62,966 bases of DNA from JAPUME01 sp964605715. Lineage in GTDB: Bacteria; Acidobacteriota; Terriglobia; UBA7540; JAPUME01. Shown here piece after piece: positions 1 to 9,272 of the stretch (positions are counted from its first letter, which is position 1; each line of letters begins with the position of its first letter). The position numbers were made by a program, and so were the translations under genes. The notes beneath the pieces were generated by a model. It was not told the DNA's origin, made no database searches, and was given only the letters and a program-made list of their open reading frames with translations. The stretch is from NCBI GenBank assembly GCA_964605715.1, contig CAZSDV010000003.1, positions 1-62,966 on the forward strand. Direction: 5' to 3'.

Positions 1-517
1 AACTCGGGGAAGACATAATTTCTGCTCCCGTCTGAAATTTCCAGCGAAGTTTTCCAGTTGCAGCCTCCAGCGCATAAAGGATACCTTCTTCATCTCCAAA
101 ATAAACGACTCCCTCTGACACGCAGGGTGAAGAGCTAATTCCGGTTCTGGCCTGGAATTTCCATTTTCCTTGTCCAGTTTTGAGATCAACAGCATGAAAA
201 ATTCCATCTAGCGTGCCGAAGAAGGCTAAATTCTGAGAGATGGCAGCTGATGATTCAATGGCTTCACCAGCCTCGTAACTCCATTGGAGATCAAGCGGCA
301 ATGACAGCTGTGCTTGAGTCACACCGGTCCTCTCTGGGTTTCCACGAAACATTGGCCAGTCACTTAGGGCCTTGCTTGGCCTACGAGGTTTTATCTCTAT
401 TTCTTGGGCTAGAATGCCAAAACTAGGTTTCTCTGTAAACACCGCAGCTCCAGTCAGCGTGACCAATACTGCGAGGATCAGAAATGTGACCTTAAAGTTG
501 TCAGGAAACTTAAACAT
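1..517 (-). CDS. Secreted PQQ-like beta-propeller protein, 3' part cut by window edge
   Basis: Only the N-terminal 172 residues lie in the window; the reading frame stays open to base 1. The protein begins with a signal-peptide-like stretch (MFKFPDNFKVTFLILAVLV), then the DWPMFRGNPERTG motif that commonly opens secreted PQQ-repeat propellers, then blade repeats ending in AVDLKTGQGKWKF and ALEAATGKLRWKF. These WD40-like PQQ blades are often substrate- or cofactor-binding, but no catalytic residue can be assigned, so the role is unknown. It starts 8 bases after the stop of the alcohol dehydrogenase gene and is therefore the last visible gene of the minus-strand operon. It is the third PQQ-type propeller in that operon. 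Confidence 0.85.
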   Translation of the reverse strand, partial: MFKFPDNFKVTFLILAVLVTLTGAAVFTEKPSFGILAQEIEIKPRRPSKALSDWPMFRGNPERTGVTQAQLSLPLDLQWSYEAGEAIESSAAISQNLAFFGTLDGIFHAVDLKTGQGKWKFQARTGISSSPCVSEGVVYFGDEEGILYALEAATGKLRWKFQTGAEIMSSPS

Positions 518-525
518 GAGTTCAA

Positions 526-1704
526 CTAAAACGCCCTTTCGTAGAGGTCAAAAAGGTCTTGATCAGAGATGGGGCGAGGATTGAATTTTGCTGTCCATTG
601 ACCTATTGCCTCTTGGGCTAGAGGACGAAGCTCTTTTCGATTCACGCCACATTCGGATAGCCTTCCGGGTAGGCAAGCCTCTTGCCGGAAAGAATCAATA
701 TGTTTTGCAAGAGCTTCGGTTGAGTTTAGGTTTGCACAGCTGGCAAGTTCGTTGTAGAGCTCTTCGGCTGCCACGCTATTGAAACGGATTACATGGGGAA
801 GCATGAGAGCTACAGCTGTACCATGATTGATTCCGCACCGTGTCGTCAATGGATTAGCGCAAGCGTGAGCGGCTCCGAGCATCGAGTTTTCAATTGCCGT
901 TCCTGCATAGTGAGCTCCCAGTAGCATTGCACTGCGGGCTTCTGTATTTTCTGGTTCTTTCAAAACAAGTGGGAAATTTTCTTGCAATAACTTCCATGCT
1001 TCTCGCGCGAACAGTTTTGATACCGGGTTGCGCTCAGTGGTTACGTAGCTTTCGACGGCGTGAGCAATGGCGTCAATCCCTGCAGTGGCCGTGACCTTTA
1101 GTGGCTGAGTTAGTGTCACTAGAGGGTCCAGGATTGCAGCTACGCAGGTTGCCTTGTTGTCCCCGCAAGCCATTTTCTGGCGGGTTTCTTCGTCACTGAT
1201 TAATGCGAATGATTGCGCTTCGCTTCCAGTTCCTGCTGTTGTCGGTACAGCGATCATAGGCAGCATCGGATATTTTGCTTTTCCCATACCCCAGTAGTCT
1301 GCCATGCGCCCCCCATTAGTAATAAGGAAGTTCATTCCTTTGGCACAGTCCATGGAGCTTCCGCCACCCAGTCCAATAACAAGGTCAGTTCTGTGATTGC
1401 GCGCTATTTTAAGTGCTTCCTCCACATGGCGCGTGGTGGGGTTTTCTTCCACACCCTTATAAAGAACAGTTCGAATGCTTGCTGCCTCAAGCGATTCAAT
1501 CGCCTTATCAACATGGCCCGCAGCCTGAATTCCAGGATCAGAAACCAGGATGGCACGCTCTCCCCCGACTTCCCGGGCCAACTCTCCTAAGTGACTGATG
1601 GTGGCAGGGCCAAATAACACTCGCGTTCTAGGCTGAAAGTCAAATGATTGCAACCCTAGCTGCGAAGTCATGTCGTGTGAGATGTCTTTTATGAGGGTAT
1701 TCAA
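526..1704 (-). CDS. Iron-containing alcohol dehydrogenase
   Basis: A 392-residue group III (iron-activated) alcohol dehydrogenase, the usual family length. The N-terminal Rossmann-like part carries the GGGSSMDCAKG nucleotide-binding loop and TTAGTGSEAQ; the C-terminal helical part carries the metal ligands in DAIAHAVESY and GINHGTAVALMLPH. The family interconverts alcohols and aldehydes with NAD(P)H in the cytoplasm; the substrate cannot be read from sequence. The start is TTG with an AAGGAA Shine-Dalgarno about 6 bases upstream; an internal ATG at 1671 is the alternative. It follows a PaaK-like adenylating enzyme, which suggests that the pair reduces an activated carboxylate to an alcohol, or runs the reverse. 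That pairing is inference. Confidence 0.93.
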   Translation of the reverse strand: MNTLIKDISHDMTSQLGLQSFDFQPRTRVLFGPATISHLGELAREVGGERAILVSDPGIQAAGHVDKAIESLEAASIRTVLYKGVEENPTTRHVEEALKIARNHRTDLVIGLGGGSSMDCAKGMNFLITNGGRMADYWGMGKAKYPMLPMIAVPTTAGTGSEAQSFALISDEETRQKMACGDNKATCVAAILDPLVTLTQPLKVTATAGIDAIAHAVESYVTTERNPVSKLFAREAWKLLQENFPLVLKEPENTEARSAMLLGAHYAGTAIENSMLGAAHACANPLTTRCGINHGTAVALMLPHVIRFNSVAAEELYNELASCANLNSTEALAKHIDSFRQEACLPGRLSECGVNRKELRPLAQEAIGQWTAKFNPRPISDQDLFDLYERAF

Positions 1705-1851
1705 ATAAATTTCCTTTGTTTGGGTGGCATTATCCAGTCTGCTGCGCTGGCCTCGGATTAGTGTCCAGTCGTTTGATGTTTGAGATCACAGCTAGGCTCA
1801 AGAGGCCTCAGTCTTTAGTAGCGAGCTCTCGCAACAAGGAATCACGGACCA

Positions 1852-2952
1852 TTAATAGACACCCTCCACCACGGCCCCTTCTATTTCTTTTAATGGCCGC
1901 ACATTTCTCACTCCGTCCCAAGGATAAAGCTTAATGGGGGGTTCCCGCTCAGCTTGATCACGCTCAAGAAAGTGAGGCATGAAAAATTCCTTGGTCAAGG
2001 TTGTGAGTCGAATGCGCCCGGTCTTACCGTACTCCACAATGCAATCCGTATTGTCTTGGTCGACAACATCAACCATAGCACGTGGATGAGGTGGGTAATA
2101 GATGACGGCGTATTGATCGGTTGGGTCAAGTGGTTTATGGCAAGCCAGGCCCATCAACGTATTTCCGTAGGTGAGAGCAAAATAAGCTCCCTCAATCAAC
2201 TCTTCACAAGCAAAACGATAAAATTGTGGTGTGACCTCTGTTCCTCCGCAAAAGATGCCCGTGATGCCTAGCGTCTTGAGCGATGCACGGTTGCAGAGCG
2301 CCTCTAGGAGTTTCGGGGTTGTAAACAGGCACTGAATGCTAGGGTGTGCCTTGAGCAGCGTAAGGCCTTGGTCGATAACATGGGATTTGTAGGCCTCGAC
2401 ACCCTCTTTATCACCGTTCTTGATTAGTTTTATGACCCACCGGGGATCGAAGTCTACGTGGAAACAGATGCCCCCCCGCACCTGAGCCAGGTGTTCTACA
2501 GCCAGCCGCAATCGACGTGGGCCGCTTGGTCCGAGCGAAATCCAATCTGCCCCTAGAGGAAAAGATTTATCGGGTAGTGTCTTACTGAACTCGGTGTAAT
2601 CAATGCGGAAATCATCGATATTAATCCGGCTCTTTGGGACGCCAGTGCTGCCTCCAGTTTCAAAAACATAGAGAGGGTCCTTGGCATAGGCTTTTGGCAC
2701 CCAGCGTCGGACGGGACCTCCTCGGAGCCAATCGTCCTGAAATAGTTTGAATCGTTTCAGGTCATCGTACCCCTGGATCTCGGTCTGAGGGTCCCAATCA
2801 AGCTTTGAGGCATACTCGAGCCAGAACGGACAACCTGTAGCTGGATTAAAGTGCCAGGCGACAATCTCGCGCACCCAGGCATCCAGGTTTTCCCGTGACT
2901 GCCTAATTTTAGATTCCAAAGACGAAATCATTGAGGTTGTCTGTGAATTCAT
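1852..2952 (-). CDS. PaaK/CapK-like adenylate-forming enzyme
   Basis: A 366-residue protein shaped like phenylacetate-CoA ligase and the LuxE/CapK group of the ANL superfamily. It shows the phosphate-binding loop ETGGSTGVPKSR, a tyrosine-containing motif YGNTLMG corresponding to the A5 region, and the late motif GKTGRIRLTTLT followed by PWDGVRNVRP. It should activate a carboxylic acid as an acyl-adenylate, with CoA or a protein as acceptor. It is shorter than true PaaK (about 430 residues), with little C-terminal mobile domain. No signal peptide. It lies between two secreted propellers and an iron alcohol dehydrogenase in one operon. Substrate unknown; LuxE-like acyl-protein synthetase is the main alternative. 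Confidence 0.7.
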   Translation of the reverse strand: MNSQTTSMISSLESKIRQSRENLDAWVREIVAWHFNPATGCPFWLEYASKLDWDPQTEIQGYDDLKRFKLFQDDWLRGGPVRRWVPKAYAKDPLYVFETGGSTGVPKSRINIDDFRIDYTEFSKTLPDKSFPLGADWISLGPSGPRRLRLAVEHLAQVRGGICFHVDFDPRWVIKLIKNGDKEGVEAYKSHVIDQGLTLLKAHPSIQCLFTTPKLLEALCNRASLKTLGITGIFCGGTEVTPQFYRFACEELIEGAYFALTYGNTLMGLACHKPLDPTDQYAVIYYPPHPRAMVDVVDQDNTDCIVEYGKTGRIRLTTLTKEFFMPHFLERDQAEREPPIKLYPWDGVRNVRPLKEIEGAVVEGVY

Positions 2953-2970
2953 AGCTATAGATAATCCTAT

Positions 2971-4413
2971 TTATTTGGCGATGGCGTAGAGATCAGAACG
3001 GGTCATGATGTAGAGCACGCCGTTAGCGGCTACTGCAGTACCGTAAGCCGAATTTTGCATGTTCATTTCCGCGATAACTTTTTTTTCCTTGGAGGCCGCG
3101 AGGACCGTGATATCCCCATCCTCGTCTCCGATGTAGAGCTTTTCATCCACTAAATAAGGGGAACCCCAGATGGCGGCCAAGAGGTCATGCACCCAATACC
3201 TCTTTCCAGTTTTGAGGTCGATGCAATGAAGGAATCCAGTCAGGTTAGCGGCAAAAAGCAATCCATTTTGAATGGCTACGGTAGAGATGGTCCGCCGGAA
3301 ATCGTAATGCCATACTACAGCGGAATCAGTAACGTCGCCTTCTTTCGTTGCATCGATGGCCCACAGGTGGCCCTTACCCTCACCGTGTTCCGGGTCTTGT
3401 CCCACGGCAATGTAAACTTTGTCATCATAGATAACTGGAGTGGCAATTATATTATTTTTCTCTCCTCGGCCACCCTTCCATTCTGAACCTTTTGGGTTGC
3501 AATCAAACCACCAGATTTTCCTCCCGGTTTCGGGTTCAAAGGCGTACAGATATCCGTCGCCACCAGGAAAGATAACTTGAGGTTTTCCATTTACGACACC
3601 ATAAGCAGGAGAAGACCATTGTCCGTGCAGGATATTTTCAGCCGGAGAATCATCTTCCCATTCCACCTTACCCGTATGGCGGTTAACGGCAATAAAGCTG
3701 GGTGCACGAGGAACGGGAATATTAATATGACTCTCATCGACACCGTTAGAAGTGCAAATAAAAACAAGGTCACCCACGACCAGTGGAGAACTGGTGGCAA
3801 GATTATGGGGAAACACTCCTAATTCCTCGACCATATCAAGCTTCCAGATGACGTCACCGTCAATCTCTGTCCTATCCTCCTCTTTAGTGAAGGGGCCGTC
3901 ATTCTCTTTGTCGAGGAATCCTTCTGTGTCGAGACACACTAACTCGCACCGGTTGGAAACGTAATACAGTCGGTCGCCGACGACAGCAGGGGATGAGCAT
4001 ACCCCCTGCTCTGGCCAGTCGTTTACGCGTCCTGCAGCTAATTTGGTTGAGGTGGCTTGCCAAAGGAATTTTCCGTCAGTTTCGCGGAACGCCATGATTA
4101 CACCGCGGTCTCCAGTAAGTGCAGGATTACGCTTCAGTTCGTTGTTGGTGCCGACAAAGATCTTTCCTCTTGAGACGACTGTGTTGCCATAGGACTGTGA
4201 ACCTAAATTGGCAACCCAGCGGATATTTCTACCACTTTCAATATCCCAGTCCTCTGGCATACCTGTTTCGTCTGAAACCATATTTCGAGTGGCCTCCCCG
4301 CCCCACATCGGCCAATCTGCAGCCCGAGCGATTGCCATCAAGAGGAAACAGGAAAAAATTATAATGAAAAGGTGAATAGACAGAAGTCGACTTTTTGTTT
4401 GTCTGTTTTTCAT
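2971..4413 (-). CDS. Secreted PQQ-like beta-propeller protein
   Basis: A 480-residue propeller with an N-terminal signal peptide (hydrophobic residues about 11-30, cleavage near AIARAADWPM), then the DWPMWGG opening motif and repeated blades ending in patterns such as AFEPETGRKIWWF and CIDLKTGKRYWVH. It ends with the blade YIMTRSDLYAIAK, which is typical for this group. No heme motif and no vicinal Cys-Cys are present, so it is not an obvious quinoprotein dehydrogenase; it may be structural or ligand-binding. The start overlaps the stop of the upstream propeller gene by four bases (ATGA), indicating translational coupling. Confidence 0.88.
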   Translation of the reverse strand: MKNRQTKSRLLSIHLFIIIFSCFLLMAIARAADWPMWGGEATRNMVSDETGMPEDWDIESGRNIRWVANLGSQSYGNTVVSRGKIFVGTNNELKRNPALTGDRGVIMAFRETDGKFLWQATSTKLAAGRVNDWPEQGVCSSPAVVGDRLYYVSNRCELVCLDTEGFLDKENDGPFTKEEDRTEIDGDVIWKLDMVEELGVFPHNLATSSPLVVGDLVFICTSNGVDESHINIPVPRAPSFIAVNRHTGKVEWEDDSPAENILHGQWSSPAYGVVNGKPQVIFPGGDGYLYAFEPETGRKIWWFDCNPKGSEWKGGRGEKNNIIATPVIYDDKVYIAVGQDPEHGEGKGHLWAIDATKEGDVTDSAVVWHYDFRRTISTVAIQNGLLFAANLTGFLHCIDLKTGKRYWVHDLLAAIWGSPYLVDEKLYIGDEDGDITVLAASKEKKVIAEMNMQNSAYGTAVAANGVLYIMTRSDLYAIAK

Positions 4414-6683
4414 GGTAAGTTTTTACTCACAATTATATTGTCATAATAAATTTCAGAACTCGAGTAACCGTAGAGTCCAGGGCTACCTTCACGATTGGGT
4501 AGCGGGTCCTCAGCCTCGATTGTCCATGCTTCAGGTTCCAGCTCATTACGCGGCCAGACTTTTCCTCGGACGATCGCCTTATTTTTAATGGTATCCACAC
4601 GCATTTTTACGCGGTACCAAATCGAAGGATTCCACGAAAAATCAATCCACTTTGACATGCGTAACTCTGAGAGCCAGGTGCGGATCTGGAGCCGTTGCTG
4701 ACCTCCTTTGATATCCAGGATATAGCGATTTGCGATCAAGCCCATGTCAGGGATCCGCCGTTTGCTTAAAATTCCCAATAGATCTGCCTGGATTGTGTAG
4801 CTGTTCATTGTTGGAGTACCAATGTAGACATTCGTACGCCAGAATCGAGGATTATTACTCATTTTTTTCAAGACTCGATTCCCGTCGCGAGTTTCAACCA
4901 TGAATTTTCCTGTAGCTGCAATCCATCCTGCAGGAACTTCTCCTTCCTGGATTTTCTCGAAGTCCTCTTGCAAGGGGAGAGGAGGGATAATTCGTACCCG
5001 GGCGGAGGCTGTCAAGTTCCCCACTTGCGCAAAAATTGACCCGGCCTGAGTGCCGCTGGTAAGTGGTACGGTAAAATTGCCAAGTTTATCTAGGGTTCCT
5101 TGCAGTTCCACTTTTGACCAAGTAGCATCAACTTCTCGTAGGAACTCCCCGGCTTCATTGTAAGCTCTGAGTGCAAAGCTGATGGACTCTCCTGGGCTGA
5201 GAACTATCTCGTTGGGGACCAGCTGAATATGCGCCATTTTGGAGACCTTTTCCGCAGGAGGCTCAGCAGGAGGCTTCAGAGACGAAGAAAAGTAAACTTT
5301 ACGATTTTTCTTCCCGATTGCATACAAGGCATTCCGTGTTAGAAGATAGATCACCCCATTTGCAATAGCAGGGGAGCCGTTTATTTGGACAGCATCCCCA
5401 TTTGTGGTTTTGAATTCTTCTTGGTCCAGTATACGGCAACCGGTTTTTTCTGGGCGTAAGATGTAAAACTTTCCATCTACCTCTGCTACGTATAGCTTCC
5501 CGTCTGCCCAGGTGGGAGATCCTTTCTGGACAGTTCCCAAGCTTTGGGTCCAGGCAATAGCTCCCGTTTTGGCATCTATACTATGCAGGATGGCTGAATT
5601 GTTGATGTGGTAGAGTTGGCCACTGTGGATTGTGGGGGAGGCGTAGCCTCCACCGAAGCCGTCAAGTCGCCAGACTTCATGAGTCTTTGTGATATTACCT
5701 GTTCCGGTTGCGTTAATACAGACAAGGCGCCCCAGAGCTGTGCTGCCGTCAATGTTTTCTTCACTGTGAGACGCGTAAACAAGATTTTCACTGACTACCA
5801 CCGATGAATTTATGCCTCTTTTAGATAGCTGGAATTCCCAAACTTTTTCACCTGTACGAATCTTTAAGGCGTAAATCCAGCCGTCAGCATTAGGGGCTAT
5901 AAGTAGGCGCTGGCCATTTATAACTGCCACAACTGGAACAGAATAGGTTGTATCCAAAGGGGCTTTTCCGGGCTGTGATACCCAGACTAGTTTGCCCGTA
6001 TGTTTTTGGAATCCAAAAAAGCGGTGGGAGCCACGAACCTGATTTCCCCAACCTGAGTTTAAATAACTAAGGATTACCAGATTTCCGTCTACCACGGGAG
6101 TATTCGTGCGGCCCCCGTATCCGGAAATACGGCCAAATTCTTCAGTGAGCGAACGGGACCAGAGAATGTTTCCGTCGCGGTCAAAGCAGATAAACATTCC
6201 CTCCACGCCATGAGCATAAATATTTCCTGTTTCCGGGTCGCCGGCCAGGTTTGACCAACCCACTCGATGCCAGGGTATGTCAGTCAAAAAAACATTGAAA
6301 CCGTGCTCCCAGATTATTTTTCCAGTCTCGGCATCCAAGCAGACTACGCGTTCATGGTAGCGAAGCTTATCTTTTCCTCCTAGGGTGATGATGTAAACCC
6401 TGCCATCCATGACTATTGGAGTTGACCGGCCGCCAACGGGGGATTTCCAGAGGAGATTTTCACCTTTTGGAGACCAGGAGTTAACTAGGCCAATTTCTCG
6501 TGAGGCGCCGTTCTGCTCCGGTCCTCTCCAGGAGGGCCAGCTCGGCGTATTATTCAAAGAGTTAGAAGGAGTCGTATCGAGAGAGGCAATTAGCTTTTCC
6601 CCAGCCATTCCGAGGCTTGAGGCTACCAGAGCCGCGGTAAGGACAGCCTTAATTTTTTTTGTAATGTTTTTCGTTTGAGTCAT
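4410..6683 (-). CDS. Secreted PQQ-like beta-propeller with C-terminal extension
   Basis: About 757 residues. After a signal peptide (hydrophobic core around ALVASSLGMAG) comes a beta-propeller of PQQ-type blades to roughly residue 470 (SWPSWRGPEQNG opening, VCLDAETGKIIWEH, FGFQKHTGKLVWV, NALYAIGKKNRKVYF). A proline-rich linker follows, then an Ig-like segment (QLVPNEIVLSPGESISFAL) and a C-terminal beta-sandwich-like domain (GTPTMNSYTIQADLLG) resembling laminin-G or concanavalin-type folds. The ATG at 6683 is preferred: GAGAGG lies just upstream, whereas the longer frame would begin at a TTG inside that signal region. It overlaps the next propeller gene by ATGA. Likely a periplasmic or outer-surface binding protein; substrate unknown. 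Confidence 0.85.
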   Translation of the reverse strand: MTQTKNITKKIKAVLTAALVASSLGMAGEKLIASLDTTPSNSLNNTPSWPSWRGPEQNGASREIGLVNSWSPKGENLLWKSPVGGRSTPIVMDGRVYIITLGGKDKLRYHERVVCLDAETGKIIWEHGFNVFLTDIPWHRVGWSNLAGDPETGNIYAHGVEGMFICFDRDGNILWSRSLTEEFGRISGYGGRTNTPVVDGNLVILSYLNSGWGNQVRGSHRFFGFQKHTGKLVWVSQPGKAPLDTTYSVPVVAVINGQRLLIAPNADGWIYALKIRTGEKVWEFQLSKRGINSSVVVSENLVYASHSEENIDGSTALGRLVCINATGTGNITKTHEVWRLDGFGGGYASPTIHSGQLYHINNSAILHSIDAKTGAIAWTQSLGTVQKGSPTWADGKLYVAEVDGKFYILRPEKTGCRILDQEEFKTTNGDAVQINGSPAIANGVIYLLTRNALYAIGKKNRKVYFSSSLKPPAEPPAEKVSKMAHIQLVPNEIVLSPGESISFALRAYNEAGEFLREVDATWSKVELQGTLDKLGNFTVPLTSGTQAGSIFAQVGNLTASARVRIIPPLPLQEDFEKIQEGEVPAGWIAATGKFMVETRDGNRVLKKMSNNPRFWRTNVYIGTPTMNSYTIQADLLGILSKRRIPDMGLIANRYILDIKGGQQRLQIRTWLSELRMSKWIDFSWNPSIWYRVKMRVDTIKNKAIVRGKVWPRNELEPEAWTIEAEDPLPNREGSPGLYGYSSSEIYYDNIIVSKNLP

Positions 6684-6722
6684 AGACCTCTCAATTTCCA
6701 ACAAGGAAGCTTCCTTAATCCA

Positions 6723-6794
6723 TCAGGGTGCATAGCCGGAACGGACATAGATCTTGCCGTTTCTAACGTCCGCTGTGGCTAATCTATTGTTCGT
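6723..6794 (-). pseudogene. C-terminal remnant of a PQQ-type propeller gene
   Basis: Between the symporter gene and the first full propeller gene, the minus strand encodes NRLATADVRNGKIYVRSGYAP followed by TGA. The NGKIYVRSG pattern matches the last blade of the propeller proteins downstream. The frame is closed by an upstream TAG and there is no start. I read it as the surviving tail of a deleted propeller copy. Short length makes this tentative. Confidence 0.35.
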
Positions 6795-6838
6795 CTACAA
6801 ACCAATCCTTCTTTCAGGAGGTCACTCTTCCTGCCAAG

Positions 6839-7768
6839 CTATTTTAGCCCGTTGACACGTAGCGGTCTAGTCCGATCATCAGGGATATATTTTCTACACA
6901 GGGCCAGCGAGGCTGTAATCATGCAGAGAACAGTGTAAAAGGCGCTCGGCACTGCTACCGCATTGCCCAGGTGTGTAAGTGCCAAAACTGAGCCTAATCC
7001 AGCATTTTGCATCCCCACCTCAATTACCAAAGTCCGGCGTTGCTTATTTGGCCACCGGAGTATCCTTCCTGCCCCGTATGCCAATGAGTAGCCACCCAGA
7101 TTTAACCCGAGCATCGCGAGCGCAAGAAAAGGACCAATGTTAGACAGTTGTTCTCGGTTTACAGCTACCACGATCAAGATAATTAGCACGATAGTAGTTG
7201 AAGCTAGGATTGTTGCTACGCGGTCCCACCAACTTGGCATTTTTGAGGAAAAGTACCGGATTCCGATTCCTGCTGCCACAGGAAGAACCGCCATCCAGGT
7301 TGCGTTCCAAGCCAGGGATCTCACGGGTACGTTCAGATGTATATTGGCTAGAAGAGGTAGCCAGAAGGCTAGGATAAGAGGGCAAGAAAGGGTGGCAATT
7401 GTTGTCATGGTTACCGATAAAATAAGATCACCCTTGAATAGCAGAGTCATAACGTTTGAGGCCATTGCCCCAGGCATACACCCGACCAGAATGATTCCCA
7501 ACTGAAGCATTGGATCATTGAAGAGCTGAGAGATTATCCAGGCCATAAGAGGCATGACCGTGTATTGAATCCCAAGACCAATGAGTGGACGAGAAGGGCT
7601 GCGGAAAAATGTCTTAACTTGTTCGGGCTGTACCAAGGTTCCAACGAATAACATTGTTAAGGCAAACCCAGGCTGTTTTGCAGGTGCCATCCACAAAAAA
7701 AAGTTAGGGAAAAGCATTGCCAGGATTGTGCCGAAAAAGATTGAAATGAGAAGGATCATGTGGATCAA
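6839..7768 (-). CDS. Bile acid:sodium symporter (BASS) family transporter
   Basis: A 309-residue inner-membrane protein with about nine or ten hydrophobic segments, the normal BASS length and topology. The two signature unwound regions are visible: GCMPGAMASNVMTLL in the first half and EVGMQNAGLGSVLALTH in the second. Family members import organic acids (bile acids, pantoate, glycolate, pyruvate) with sodium. It lies between a Gfo/Idh dehydrogenase and the propeller/ligase/alcohol dehydrogenase genes, so it may bring in the substrate of that pathway; this is inference. The start is TTG with AAGGAA upstream; an ATG three codons later is possible. Confidence 0.88.
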   Translation of the reverse strand: MIHMILLISIFFGTILAMLFPNFFLWMAPAKQPGFALTMLFVGTLVQPEQVKTFFRSPSRPLIGLGIQYTVMPLMAWIISQLFNDPMLQLGIILVGCMPGAMASNVMTLLFKGDLILSVTMTTIATLSCPLILAFWLPLLANIHLNVPVRSLAWNATWMAVLPVAAGIGIRYFSSKMPSWWDRVATILASTTIVLIILIVVAVNREQLSNIGPFLALAMLGLNLGGYSLAYGAGRILRWPNKQRRTLVIEVGMQNAGLGSVLALTHLGNAVAVPSAFYTVLCMITASLALCRKYIPDDRTRPLRVNGLK

Positions 7769-7843
7769 TAAGGATTCCTTTGCCCGAAGGTTCAGGGCGA
7801 AACCCCCATGTTACCTAGAGGAAAGTTTGTCGATTGTGGACCT

Positions 7844-8965
7844 CTAGCTAATGGTGATGGTTGAGCCTGTGCGTGCAGCTTCATAGATCGCTTTTATAAT
7901 TTTGATGTCCTGCATACCCATTTCCCCAGATGCCTTGGGATTTCGGCCTATCCGAATATCTTCCGTGAAGTTGTCAATTTCCCTCGCGAACTGATCGCCA
8001 GATTCCCGGGTGCGATCTTCAGATACGCTTCCCATGGAAACCGTCAATCGAAGTCCTCTGTAGGAGTAGGCAGGATCCATTTCTATCCAACCCTTGGGTC
8101 CTAGAGCACGGTACCGATTTACATCTAAACTGTAGCTTGAAAAACAGTTTACAGTCAGTCCGCTGGGGTATTGCATGCTGAAGGTGATGTGCTCCTCCAC
8201 GTCCCGGAACTTAACTGTGTCTGTGGTCCAGGAGTGAGCAGTAACCCGTACAGGTTTTTTACCTGAGAGGTAGTTGGCAGCCTGAATACAGTAAATACCA
8301 ATATCTACTAGAGGTCCGCCTCCGGCCATATCCATTTTCAGTCGCCACTGCTTAGGGTCGCCTATAGCAAAGGCCAGCTCTGCGTCAACAAATCTTATCA
8401 TTCCCAGCTTGCCCGACCGTGCTATCCGTATGGCTTCAAGATTATTCGGTTCATATTGGAGCCGGTAGGCGATCATTAAGTTTCGTTTAGCTTGTTTGCA
8501 GGCGTCGATCATTTCCTGGCAGTCAGCAACAGAGTTTGCCATGGGCTTCTCGCACAGTACGTGCTTACCTGCGCGGGCAGCACGAATTGTATACTCAGCG
8601 TGCATATTGTTAGGCAGGGCAATATAGACAGCATCAATATCTTTATTTGAGGCTATTTCATCATAGTTTTGGTAGTTGTATATATTCTTTTCTGGGACTC
8701 CAAAGTCGGCCGCCCAACGGAGTGCCTTTTTGTGATCGCCGCTTACCAAGCCGGTCAGTTTTGACTGCCTGGTATTACGGAAAGCTGGAAAGACCTCGCC
8801 TTTGGTTAACTTACCGATTCCCACTATGGCAAAACCTAAAGGTTTAGCTATAGGGGAGGAAGGCCATGCCATCAAGGTATGACTTCGGCTTGCTGCGTTG
8901 CTCAACCCGGCTGCCGAAGCTGTTCCAGCTGCCTGTTTAAGAAAAATTCTTCGTGAGAAGTTCAT
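7844..8965 (-). CDS. Gfo/Idh/MocA family oxidoreductase, Tat-exported
   Basis: A 373-residue protein. The N-terminus is a twin-arginine signal (SRRIFLKQAAGTASAAG), then an NAD(P)-binding Rossmann fold (FAIVGIGKLTKGEVFPAF), the CEKPMANSVADC motif with the catalytic-region lysine, and the C-terminal alpha/beta domain (DIGIYCIQAANYLSG). It resembles periplasmic glucose-fructose oxidoreductase types, which keep a tightly bound NADP. Sugar or cyclitol substrate likely. It has a good start: ATG with GGAG six bases upstream. It is the first gene of the minus-strand operon that runs to the window edge. Confidence 0.92.
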   Translation of the reverse strand: MNFSRRIFLKQAAGTASAAGLSNAASRSHTLMAWPSSPIAKPLGFAIVGIGKLTKGEVFPAFRNTRQSKLTGLVSGDHKKALRWAADFGVPEKNIYNYQNYDEIASNKDIDAVYIALPNNMHAEYTIRAARAGKHVLCEKPMANSVADCQEMIDACKQAKRNLMIAYRLQYEPNNLEAIRIARSGKLGMIRFVDAELAFAIGDPKQWRLKMDMAGGGPLVDIGIYCIQAANYLSGKKPVRVTAHSWTTDTVKFRDVEEHITFSMQYPSGLTVNCFSSYSLDVNRYRALGPKGWIEMDPAYSYRGLRLTVSMGSVSEDRTRESGDQFAREIDNFTEDIRIGRNPKASGEMGMQDIKIIKAIYEAARTGSTITIS

Positions 8966-9272
8966 TACACACTCCAGAATGGTTTCGTGCCCTTCAAGAA
9001 TTATACTAAAATCTATGCCCGGCCGTCTTTGTATACTCGTTCTGGTGTGATAATCAGCCTAGCTTGAAAGCCCGGAGCATAGAGCTCGGTGCTAGTCATC
9101 CGTGGAGTGTTCGAATCAATGGCAAGGGAGACTGGATAAGAGAATGCTTGACTTTCTGGTAGGTACTGGATAAAAGGCTTCCTGTTGCTTAATTATGAGC
9201 TGGCCGTTTGGGTCCCACTTACTGCAAATAACCTGACTAGTTTTTTAATAGAGGAGGACTGCGAGTAAGTCT
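8966..9272. other. Divergent intergenic region between Gfo/Idh operon and egtB
   Basis: 307 bases with no convincing ORF, tRNA or repeat. It must hold the promoters of both flanking transcription units. On the plus strand TTGACT and TAAAAG with a 17-base spacer is the best candidate. I saw no clear promoter toward the minus strand. Confidence 0.6.
9148..9176 (+). promoter_or_regulatory. Candidate promoter for egtB-egtD
   Basis: TTGACT (-35) and TAAAAG (-10) separated by 17 bases, about 100 bases before the egtB start. The -35 is strong, the -10 weak. A purine-rich GAGGAGG at 9251-9257 then serves translation. Confidence 0.3.

Noticed and set aside
9080..9135. tRNA-like TTCGAATC segment in the region before egtB
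   Set aside because: The flanking bases do not pair as a T-arm and no acceptor stem can be found.
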